Shown: one piece after another, positions 6,627-12,477 of the stretch
Position numbering within the stretch: position 1 is the first letter of the stretch
How the letters are laid out: every line of letters starts with the position of its first letter
Assembly (NCBI GenBank): GCA_020350305.1
Contig: CP070709.1
Coordinates: 1,004,309-1,016,785, forward strand
Length of the DNA: 12,477 bases
Source of the DNA: Candidatus Bathyarchaeota archaeon
GTDB taxonomy: Archaea; Thermoproteota; Bathyarchaeia; Bathyarchaeales; Bathyarchaeaceae
Reading direction: 5' to 3'
The notes under the pieces: generated by a model
What the model was told of the DNA's origin: nothing
What the model saw: only the letters and a program-made list of their open reading frames with translations
Databases searched by the model: none
Made by a program: the position numbers and the translations under genes

Positions 6627-7097
6627 CTATTCTCCCGTTTTCTCCTTTGTACCTTTCTTCCATCTATAAATCAATAAAGTTTCATCGATTTTGGTAAGTT
6701 CTTTGATGTACTCCGCGTAAAATTCTGGTTTTAATAATTTTTCTATCTCCTTGTCAAGGTTTGCGGGACGGATGATCGTTATCCAACCTTTGCCATAAGG
6801 GTCTTGATTTATGATGCCAGGAGTGTCAAATAATGCGTTATTGAATCTGAGAACCATGCCTGAAAGAGGACTTAATATCTCAGAGACACATTTTATTGAC
6901 TCTATTTTGCAGATTGTCTCCATTCGCTTGACTTCAGCTCCCTTCTTCCCTACGTAAAAATATGTAATTTCCCTCAACGCTTTCTGAGCATAGTCTGTGA
7001 CGCCGATTTTCGCGGTATCAGCGTTTTCTATTAAGATCCACTCGTGTTCTTTAGTGTAATAATAACGTTCAGGAATGTCGTATGTGTCAACTTTCAT
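6627..7097 (-). CDS. gcvH: GcvH-like lipoyl carrier protein
   Basis: This is a 156-residue H-protein-fold carrier. YYTKEHEWI (13-21), IGVTDYAQKALREITY (31-46) and the lipoylation loop ESIKCVSEILSPLSG (66-80) follow the GcvH pattern, with Lys69 as the predicted lipoyl-lysine. In glycine cleavage this protein shuttles the aminomethyl group, but no gcvT or gcvP lies nearby. Its neighbours are instead Hdr subunits and an FAD disulfide reductase. Some GcvH-like proteins (LbpA) work with sHdr complexes in sulfur oxidation, so a redox role is possible. Odd points are Cys70 directly after the lipoyl Lys, where family members I recall have Ala, Thr or Ser, and a charged C-terminal extension of about 25 residues beyond the usual length of about 125-130. 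ATG 7097 has AAGGT upstream and overlaps the stop of a small upstream ORF (ATGA), pointing to translational coupling. Confidence 0.88.
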   Translation of the reverse strand: MKVDTYDIPERYYYTKEHEWILIENADTAKIGVTDYAQKALREITYFYVGKKGAEVKRMETICKIESIKCVSEILSPLSGMVLRFNNALFDTPGIINQDPYGKGWITIIRPANLDKEIEKLLKPEFYAEYIKELTKIDETLLIYRWKKGTKEKTGE

Positions 7098-7210
7098 TCA
7101 TCAAACCTTCTAAGTTCCCAATCTCTCTTCATGGCGAAATTGGCCTTGAATCCGCAGTCAGCGCCTAATGGAGGTTCCCATCTAACGTCGCCGTATTTTC
7201 TTCGCAACAA
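7094..7210 (-). CDS. Candidate small ORF coupled to the lipoyl-protein gene (38 codons)
   Basis: The 84-nt gap between the FAD reductase stop and the lipoyl-protein start is not empty. In a third frame it reads RWEPPLGADCGFKANF followed by AMKRDWELRRFDE and a TGA that overlaps the next ATG (ATGA). The frame opens after a TAG near 7222. The only plausible starts are tandem TTG codons at 7210 and 7207, inside the 3' end of the reductase gene (29-bp overlap), with no clear Shine-Dalgarno site. The peptide is charged, has two Trp and one Cys, and looks like protein rather than random translation. I do not recognise it. It could be a small subunit or peptide of the redox locus, a remnant of a larger gene, or chance. 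Confidence 0.42.
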   Translation of the reverse strand: MLRRKYGDVRWEPPLGADCGFKANFAMKRDWELRRFDE

Positions 7211-8531
7211 TCTCTGCGGCTGTTGCTACAGGCTCCACAGTCTCAGCTACTGGAGGAGCGTAACTGGTATCTGCCGTTGAGAGCTCCAACGCCGTCATTT
7301 CTTTTTGTATCGCGACGGAGAGCATGTTAATCCTCTGCGCCACGTCTTCTCCGCCGACTATCTGAGCTCCCATGACTCTTCCCAAAATCGGCTCAGCTAC
7401 GATTTTTACTTTAACTTCCTTTCCTCCAGGGAAATAATGTGCCCGCGTTCTTCCTGTTATGCTTGCGCTGAGTGTTTTGAAACCGACTTTTGCAGCTTGA
7501 AACTCTGAGAGACCTACTGCGCCAAGTTCAAAATCGAAGATTTTTGAAACTGCACTGCATATGACACGTGGATTAGCTGCATACCCTCCTGCAGCGTTTA
7601 TCCCAGCTGTCGTTCCCTGCCTAACCGCGTTGGTTCCTAGTTGATAAAGACAAGGTAACCCTGTAATCGAGCTTTGAGACTCAACACAGTCTCCAGCCGC
7701 GAATATGCCAGAAACACTGGTCTCCATTCTCGGGTTCACCCTGATAGCTCTAGTCACACCTAGTTCTATTCCTAGTCCCCTTATCAAGTCTGTTCGGGGT
7801 CTAATGCCTGCCGCCATAACAACAACATCTGCCTTTATTTCCTCACCTGCTACATTCACGCCTTCAACCTTGTCTTTTCCCAGAATTGCCTCTACCCGCC
7901 TGCCTACGACCACATCAACGCCACGTTCTTCTATTTTCTTCTGTGTATAATCGGCCATGTCTTCGTCGAACAATGCAGGGAGAATATATGGCACCACTTC
8001 AACGACTGTGGTTTTGACTTTATTCGCTGCGAAGGCATGTGCTGTTTCTAAGCCAATAAATCCAGCACCTATAACAATAGCTCTCTCGGCCGTTTTCATT
8101 GTCTCTTGAATTGCTCTTCCATCATCCACCGTCCTCATTGCGAACACTCCTGGAAGGTCGTGACCTTGTATTGGTATAATAAATGGATCAGCACCCTTGG
8201 CGAGGATCAATGAATCATACTTTAGTGCCTCAATGTTTCCTTCCTTGTTTTCAACCAGAACAATTCTGTCATTGGGATTGATGGACCTAGCTTTAGTTTC
8301 AAGCCGTAGATCAAATTTCATCATTCTATAATGGGATGGAGGAAATGCCGTAAGGTCATCAAAACTGGGTATCTCACCCGCCAGTACGTACGGTATACCG
8401 CAGCGAGAGTAGGCTGGATATGGCTCTTTATCTATTAGGGTTATTTGAGCCTTTGGATCGGTTTTACGGGCCGCGTTGGCTGCATGAACACCAGCAGCGT
8501 TAGCACCGATAATTACTATTTTCCTAGGCAA
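7182..8531 (-). CDS. FAD/NAD(P)-dependent disulfide reductase, CoA-disulfide reductase / NADH oxidase family
   Basis: This is a 449-residue soluble flavoprotein. The FAD Rossmann motif IIGANAAGVHAA is at 7-18. The single redox cysteine is Cys44 in YSRCGIPY, where CoA-disulfide reductases have a similar single Cys. The NAD(P)-binding VIGAGFIGLETA is at 153-164, and the second FAD motif GIFAAGDCVE is at 275-284. It ends with the dimerisation domain and a family-like tail (TSYAPPVAETV). It lacks the CxxxxC pair of dihydrolipoamide dehydrogenase, so it works through one Cys, as CoA-disulfide/persulfide reductases or NADH oxidases do. The TTG start at 8531 has AGGAGA nine bases upstream. It heads a leftward unit with the small ORF and the lipoyl protein, suggesting the lipoyl group or a related thiol as partner. 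The specific substrate is not determinable from sequence. Confidence 0.9.
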   Translation of the reverse strand: MPRKIVIIGANAAGVHAANAARKTDPKAQITLIDKEPYPAYSRCGIPYVLAGEIPSFDDLTAFPPSHYRMMKFDLRLETKARSINPNDRIVLVENKEGNIEALKYDSLILAKGADPFIIPIQGHDLPGVFAMRTVDDGRAIQETMKTAERAIVIGAGFIGLETAHAFAANKVKTTVVEVVPYILPALFDEDMADYTQKKIEERGVDVVVGRRVEAILGKDKVEGVNVAGEEIKADVVVMAAGIRPRTDLIRGLGIELGVTRAIRVNPRMETSVSGIFAAGDCVESQSSITGLPCLYQLGTNAVRQGTTAGINAAGGYAANPRVICSAVSKIFDFELGAVGLSEFQAAKVGFKTLSASITGRTRAHYFPGGKEVKVKIVAEPILGRVMGAQIVGGEDVAQRINMLSVAIQKEMTALELSTADTSYAPPVAETVEPVATAAEIVAKKIRRR

Positions 8532-8566
8532 GGTTCAATTTCTCCTAGACTTACTCCTTGACGAGA

Positions 8567-8575
8567 AACTATAGG
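8567..8575 (-). promoter_or_regulatory. TATA-like box upstream of the FAD disulfide reductase
   Basis: Minus-strand CTATAGTTT about 40 nt before TTG 8531. TTTAAAGAA at about 8586-8594 is an alternative. The divergent promoter of the FrhB-hdrA unit lies within 60 nt, so joint regulation is possible. Confidence 0.3.
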
Positions 8576-8627
8576 ATTACATCACTTCTTTAAATTTGTT
8601 GTTCTCTAATTTGCGCATAAGAAATTC

Positions 8628-8636
8628 CTAAATAAA
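8628..8636 (+). promoter_or_regulatory. TATA-like box upstream of the FrhB-hdrA-hdrA unit
   Basis: CTAAATAAA centred about 45 nt before ATG 8677, the same spacing as seen before the CPBP and radical SAM genes. Confidence 0.4.
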
Positions 8637-8676
8637 GGTGTACAAAATTATAGTAGCACTCTAAGGTTTGGTTGCT

Positions 8677-9819
8677 ATGGAGGAGACTAGGACATTTAAA
8701 GACCTGACTAAAGAAGTGGTTGAGAGGGGAATATGCGGTAAATGTGGTGGATGCGTTTCCTTTTGCTCAGCGGGAGAACTCAACGCCCTAGAAATGGGCG
8801 AGAACGACCTACCAAGATATATCAACGAGGACAATTGTCAAAAATGCGGAATATGCTACCTCATATGCCCCCAAACAGATATGTTAAACACAGAGCTTCG
8901 GGAAAAATTTGGTTGGAAAGCTCCTATTGGCGATTTTCAGAGGATAACCTCCGCTCAGACGACGAACAAGGAGGTGAAAGAGATTTGCACAGACGGAGGC
9001 GTTGTGACCTCCCTCCTCCTATACTTACTGGATCGCAACCTGATAAATGGCGCCGTTGTCTCAAAGAAAACAGGACGCTTCGCTAGGAAATCAATAATCG
9101 CCAGAACACCTGAGGAACTCGTAGAAGCGGCAGGTTCCACGTTTTCAGGATCCCTCCATCTAGAAGAGTTGGGGGGAAAATACACTACTTACACTCCGAT
9201 CCTGTCCACGGTAAAGAGCCTAGAGAAAAAATATCTGCGGAATATAGCCGTGGTTGGAACTCCCTGCCAGATCAACGCGATCCGAAAGATGCAATGCCTC
9301 GGAATCCTCCCAGCCCACCTGATAAAATATACTATAGGATTGTTCTGTATAGAAAACTTCTCCTTTGATGATGTGGCGAGGGAAAAGCTAGAGAAAAAAC
9401 TCGACATTAATCTAGAAGACATCGTCAAACTAAACGTCAAAGACGATTTAATAATCTCCCTTACTAAGGGCGTGACGATCCATGTCCCATTAGAAGAAAT
9501 ACATGAAGTTGCGCGCTCAGCATGCTTCGCGTGTCGAGACTTCAGCAACGAGTATGCTGATATCTCCGTTGGAGGACTTGGTTCTCTAGATGGGTATACT
9601 ACAGTCCTTACAAGAACAGGACTAGGTGCATCACTCTACGATGAGGCTCTTCGTAGAGGCTACATTCGAGAGACAACCTATGAGGAAGCGGAGGAGAGTA
9701 GGCTAGATAAGGCAAGGATGTTGACCAAAATTGTTTCCTTGGCTAGGACGAAGAGGATGAGAGCCGATGAAAGGCTCTCGAAATTGTCTAGAGGGAAGAT
9801 ATTTGGAGGAGAAGGATAA
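8677..9819 (+). CDS. FrhB/FdhB-family ferredoxin-flavoprotein (coenzyme F420 hydrogenase/dehydrogenase beta type)
   Basis: This soluble iron-sulfur flavoprotein subunit (380 residues) usually passes electrons between F420 (or another donor) and partner proteins through FAD. The N-terminal bis-[4Fe-4S] ferredoxin has CGKCGGCVSFC (Cys20, 23, 26, 30) and CQKCGICYLICP (Cys54, 57, 60, 64). The FrhB domain shows TDGGVVTSLL (105-114), VGTPCQINAIRKM (Cys197), LFCIENFS (Cys224) and ACFACRDFSNEYADISVGG with Cys283/Cys286. ATG 8677 is preferred over TTG 8668, since AAGGT at 8663-8667 is nine bases before it. The gene overlaps the next hdrA by 17 nt, so it is very likely a subunit of, or electron donor to, that HdrA pair. 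F420 as the actual carrier is a family inference. Ferredoxin-only relatives exist. Confidence 0.88.
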   Translation: MEETRTFKDLTKEVVERGICGKCGGCVSFCSAGELNALEMGENDLPRYINEDNCQKCGICYLICPQTDMLNTELREKFGWKAPIGDFQRITSAQTTNKEVKEICTDGGVVTSLLLYLLDRNLINGAVVSKKTGRFARKSIIARTPEELVEAAGSTFSGSLHLEELGGKYTTYTPILSTVKSLEKKYLRNIAVVGTPCQINAIRKMQCLGILPAHLIKYTIGLFCIENFSFDDVAREKLEKKLDINLEDIVKLNVKDDLIISLTKGVTIHVPLEEIHEVARSACFACRDFSNEYADISVGGLGSLDGYTTVLTRTGLGASLYDEALRRGYIRETTYEEAEESRLDKARMLTKIVSLARTKRMRADERLSKLSRGKIFGGEG

Positions 9820-11095
9820 GGCGGTTCTGGTTATTGGTGGTGGAATCGCGGGCATCCAAGCCGCCCTTGACCTCGGAGATATGGGAATAAAGGTACACCT
9901 AGTTGAGAGGAAGCCAAGCATAGGCGGAAGAATGGCCCAACTCGACAAGACTTTTCCAACAAACGACTGCTCTATTTGTATACTAGCCCCCAAACTGGCT
10001 GATTGCTTCAGACACCCAAACATTACCCTCCACACGCTGTCGGAGGTCAAAAATGTAAGGGGCCAGATCGGAGATTTTTCAGTAAAGTTACTTAAGTATC
10101 CTAGGTTTGTTGATGAAGAGAAGTGTGTCAACTGTGGGGATTGCGTCGCAAAGTGCCCCGTAAAGGTGCCTGACGAGTTTGATATGGAACTGAGAAAGAG
10201 GGAGGCTATATACCCCTACTATCTTCAGGGAGTTCCAGCGGTCATGACTATCGACAGGAAAAACTGCCTTTACCTAACGCGAGGTGTGTGCAGAATCTGC
10301 GAGAAATTTTGTTCTAGAGAGGCGATAGATTTTGAGCAGAAAGACGCAGAGGCCATGTTGAACGTTGGTGCCATCATCGTCGCCACTGGCTTTGACCCTT
10401 ACGATCCATCTGGAATCCCCCAGTATGGCTACAAAAGATACAGAAACGTAATCCTTTCTTTGGAATACGAGAGACTGATATGCGCTTCGGGTCCCACGGG
10501 GGGACACCTCACAAGGCCCTCAGACAACAAACCCGCAGAGAAAATAGCTCTCGTCCAATGCGTCGGGTCTAGAGACTTCAAAAACAACCCTTACTGCTCA
10601 TCCGTCTGCTGTATGCACGCAACCAAAGAAGCCATGCTCGCCTACGAACACAACCCCAAGGTGAAGTCTTGCATATTCTACATGGATCTCAGGGCCACAG
10701 GTAAAGGTTTTCAAGAGTACGTGGCACGGGGGGAGCAAGAGTATAACATATCATACATCAGAGGAAGGGTGGCCACGATCACCGAAGATCATGACGAGAA
10801 CCCCGTAGTTTGGTACGAGGAAACCCAAAGCTCTAAAACAAAGAAAATGACCGTAGATCTGGTGGTTTTGGCGACAAGCCTGATGCCGAGGAAGGACGTA
10901 AAGGAACTAGCAAAAGTCCTGGATGTCGAGCTTGACGAATATAACTTCTTTAAGACAGACTCTCTCAACCCGCTTGACACAACGAGGCCAGGAATATTCG
11001 TGTGCGGCTGCTGCCGGGAACCAACGGACATACCAGAGTCCGTAGCCCAAGCGAGTGGAGCAGCTGAGAGGGCTGCAGAAACGGTGATGAGGTGA
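9803..11095 (+). CDS. hdrA: HdrA-like flavoprotein 1: FAD core with inserted ferredoxin, no N-terminal domain
   Basis: HdrA is the FAD subunit that takes in and can bifurcate electrons in soluble Hdr complexes. From TTG 9803 this copy has 430 residues and begins directly at the Rossmann fold (GGGIAG, 12-17). It then has FPTNDCSICILAPK (about 52-65), the inserted ferredoxin (Cys108, 111, 114, 118 and Cys155, 163, 166, 170), and ATGFDPYD. The noncanonical cluster pattern is also present (Cys253, Cys265, Cys269-Cys270, QCVGSRD...YCSSVCC). It ends at GIFVCGCC (Cys401, 403, 404) plus about 26 residues. Compared with about 650-residue methanogen HdrA it lacks both the N-terminal CHCG domain and the C-terminal ferredoxin. 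An in-frame ATG at 9767 is possible, but TTG 9803 has GAGGGA eight bases before it and avoids a deeper overlap with the FrhB-like gene. It is probably in one complex with the next gene. Confidence 0.9.
   Translation: MEEKDKAVLVIGGGIAGIQAALDLGDMGIKVHLVERKPSIGGRMAQLDKTFPTNDCSICILAPKLADCFRHPNITLHTLSEVKNVRGQIGDFSVKLLKYPRFVDEEKCVNCGDCVAKCPVKVPDEFDMELRKREAIYPYYLQGVPAVMTIDRKNCLYLTRGVCRICEKFCSREAIDFEQKDAEAMLNVGAIIVATGFDPYDPSGIPQYGYKRYRNVILSLEYERLICASGPTGGHLTRPSDNKPAEKIALVQCVGSRDFKNNPYCSSVCCMHATKEAMLAYEHNPKVKSCIFYMDLRATGKGFQEYVARGEQEYNISYIRGRVATITEDHDENPVVWYEETQSSKTKKMTVDLVVLATSLMPRKDVKELAKVLDVELDEYNFFKTDSLNPLDTTRPGIFVCGCCREPTDIPESVAQASGAAERAAETVMR
11089..11095 (+). promoter_or_regulatory. Shine-Dalgarno site of the second hdrA, overlapping the first hdrA stop
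   Basis: GAGGTGA is a near-ideal archaeal ribosome site and includes the TGA stop of the first hdrA. It is seven bases before TTG 11103, so the two genes are translationally coupled and the TTG start is well supported. Confidence 0.7.
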
Positions 11096-11102
11096 CAAAA
11101 GC

Positions 11103-12477
11103 TTGAATGACGTGAGAGTCGGCGTTTTCGTCTGTCACTGCGGCACGAACATAGGAGGATTCCTAGATGTCCCGGGACTCGCTAAATACGCCCTAAGCCT
11201 ACCTAACGTTGTTTTCACGAAGGACAACAAGTATACCTGCTCCGACGCCGGATTAACGGACATAAAAAACGCTATAGCTGAAAAAAAGCTGAACCGCGTG
11301 GTCGTAGCCTCTTGTACCCCGAGGACCCACGAGCCCCTGTTCAGGTCAACTTGCAGGGAGGCAGAACTGAATCCATACCTTTTCCAGTTCGTCAACATAA
11401 GGGACCAGTGCTCCTGGGTTCACATGCAAGACAGGGAGAAGGCAACCGAAAAAGCAAAGGCCCTCATAAGGATGGGAGTCGCGAGGGCTGTGCTGCTGGA
11501 GCCTTTGGAAGAGACCGAAGTTGAGGTCAACCCCTGCGCTCTGGTGATTGGCGGAGGAATAGCAGGAATGACCTGCGCGTTAAGCTTGGCCAACCGAGGC
11601 TTTGAGGTGAAGCTGATAGAGAAGGAGGACCGGCTAGGCGGAACTCTAAACAGCCTCCACAGGCTTTACCCAGCGCATGAAGAAGCCTCAAGGCTGGTTC
11701 AGCGGAAGACGGAGGAGGTTGAGAAGAACCCGAATATCGAAGTCTTAACATCTTCCGAGGTTAAAGAAATCAAGGGCTTCGTTGGCAACTATGATGTCAC
11801 AGCAAGGCAAGGAGACAGGGACAGACTACTCAAGGTCGGAGTAATCATAGTGGCAACAGGCGCGGGGACACTCAAGCCCGTGGGCATGTATGACTACGAT
11901 GGAGAAAAGGTTGTCACCCAATTGGAACTGGAACGAATGCTGAAGGAAGGAAGGCTCAACGCCGAGAGTGTTGTGATGATCCAATGCGTGGGGGCTAGAA
12001 ACGAAAAAAGAGCCTACTGCTCAAAGGTTTGCTGTCTGACCGCCCTCAAAAACGCCATGCTGATTAAGGAAGCTAACCCAAACGCTCAGGTTTTCGTGCT
12101 CTATAGAGACATGGTGACCCAAGGAACGAGATACGAAGATTACTATGGAAAAGCGAGGGAAACCGGCATAACGTTCATAAAATACTCGCCTGAAAAGCAT
12201 CCAGCCGTCAAGAATGGATCGGTGAGAGTTTATGATGAGTTCTTGGGTGAGGAACTTAGCCTGTCCTACGACTTGGTTGTGCTGTCCACCCCGATGGTTG
12301 CCCACCCCGACTCTGCAGATCTCGCGCAGAAACTGAAAGTGCCAGTGGATGAGTACGGTTTTTTCCTAGAGGCCCACGTGAAGCTTCGACCCGTTGACTT
12401 TGCCACAGATGGCATCTATGTGTGCGGCTGTGCACACTGGTCAGCTGATGTCGGTGAGAGCATTTCACAAGCATATG
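11103..12477 (+). CDS. hdrA: HdrA-like flavoprotein 2: N-terminal domain plus FAD core without inserted ferredoxin (3' end outside window)
   Basis: The frame from TTG 11103 is open for 458 codons to the right edge with no stop. The N-terminal HdrA domain is present: VFVCHCGTNIGG (8-19; Cys11, Cys13), YTCSDAG (44-50), VVVASCTPRTHEPLF (67-81) and NIRDQCSWVH (98-107). The FAD Rossmann motif IGGGIAGMTCAL follows at 149-160. Where the first HdrA has TNDCSICILAPK and a ferredoxin insertion, this protein has SLHRLYPAHEEAS and runs straight on to VGVIIVATGAG, with no Cys-rich insertion. The noncanonical cluster cysteines remain (Cys295, Cys306, Cys310-Cys311), as does GIYVCGCAHW (439-446). A C-terminal ferredoxin may follow beyond the window. 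It complements the first HdrA in domain content. A recent in-tandem duplication is unlikely given the divergence. Confidence 0.9.
   Translation, partial: MNDVRVGVFVCHCGTNIGGFLDVPGLAKYALSLPNVVFTKDNKYTCSDAGLTDIKNAIAEKKLNRVVVASCTPRTHEPLFRSTCREAELNPYLFQFVNIRDQCSWVHMQDREKATEKAKALIRMGVARAVLLEPLEETEVEVNPCALVIGGGIAGMTCALSLANRGFEVKLIEKEDRLGGTLNSLHRLYPAHEEASRLVQRKTEEVEKNPNIEVLTSSEVKEIKGFVGNYDVTARQGDRDRLLKVGVIIVATGAGTLKPVGMYDYDGEKVVTQLELERMLKEGRLNAESVVMIQCVGARNEKRAYCSKVCCLTALKNAMLIKEANPNAQVFVLYRDMVTQGTRYEDYYGKARETGITFIKYSPEKHPAVKNGSVRVYDEFLGEELSLSYDLVVLSTPMVAHPDSADLAQKLKVPVDEYGFFLEAHVKLRPVDFATDGIYVCGCAHWSADVGESISQAY

Noticed and set aside
6627..8531. Glycine cleavage system (GcvH plus dihydrolipoamide dehydrogenase)
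   Set aside because: The flavoprotein lacks the CxxxxC active-site pair of lipoamide dehydrogenase and no gcvT or gcvP lies in the window, so a standard glycine-cleavage operon is not supported.
9803..11103. A single hdrA broken by frameshift into two genes
   Set aside because: Both proteins carry their own GGGIAG Rossmann motif and cluster cysteines, so they are two HdrA cores and not two halves of one. The second has a strong ribosome site of its own.
5241..12477. Canonical sHdr-LbpA sulfur-oxidation cluster
   Set aside because: The expected order hdrC1-B1-A-hyp-C2-B2-lbpA is absent: there is one hdrCB pair, two differently built hdrAs and an FrhB-like gene. Only the Hdr plus lipoyl-carrier idea is shared.
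1..12477. CRISPR arrays, insertion sequences, transposases, integrase or phage genes
   Set aside because: No direct repeat-spacer pattern, transposase motif or terminal inverted repeat of a mobile element was seen on reading both strands.

Overview
The window looks like a stretch of archaeal chromosome. It carries a mevalonate-pathway decarboxylase, soluble heterodisulfide reductase (Hdr) subunits and an F420-hydrogenase beta-type flavoprotein. It also shows frequent TTG/GTG starts, Shine-Dalgarno sites of the GGAGG/GAGGTGA type, and AT-rich TATA-like boxes about 45 nt before several starts. An uncultured anaerobic archaeon (for example Bathyarchaeia-like or another TACK lineage) would fit. 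That placement is an inference, because there is no marker gene such as rRNA here. The left half is visibly more AT-rich than the right-hand hdrA genes.

Left part (1-5002). A short 5' fragment of a leftward, hydrophobic-N-terminus gene runs off the left edge. It diverges from a rightward GHMP-family diphosphomevalonate/phosphomevalonate decarboxylase (isoprenoid lipid synthesis). Three leftward genes follow, each with its own apparent promoter: a CPBP (Abi/Rce1-type) intramembrane protease, a 12-TM MFS exporter, and a cobalamin-binding radical SAM enzyme. They show no obvious link to each other or to the rest; this is ordinary accessory content.

Right part (about 5177-12477) is a redox locus in three transcription units. 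Unit 1 (rightward) is hdrC-hdrB, which carries all ligands for two cubane clusters (HdrC) and two CCG-type noncubane clusters (HdrB), i.e. an intact disulfide-reducing module. Unit 2 (leftward, converging on hdrB with an 11-nt gap) is a single-cysteine FAD/NAD(P) disulfide reductase, then an overlapping unannotated small ORF of about 38 codons, then a GcvH-like lipoyl carrier. Unit 3 (rightward, divergent from unit 2) is an FrhB-family ferredoxin-flavoprotein, an HdrA lacking the usual N-terminal domain but keeping the inserted ferredoxin domain, and a second HdrA with the N-terminal domain but no inserted ferredoxin. The second HdrA is open at the right edge and has no stop in the window.

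Taken together, units 1-3 could encode an unusual Hdr-type electron-transfer (possibly bifurcating) complex. F420H2 or ferredoxin would enter through the FrhB-like protein and the two complementary HdrAs. Electrons would pass to HdrCB, with a protein-bound lipoyl disulfide as a candidate substrate and a pyridine-nucleotide-linked disulfide reductase as partner. The domain assignments are read from motifs. The functional coupling is inference from gene neighbourhood; it recalls, but does not match in gene order, the known sHdr-LbpA sulfur-oxidation clusters.
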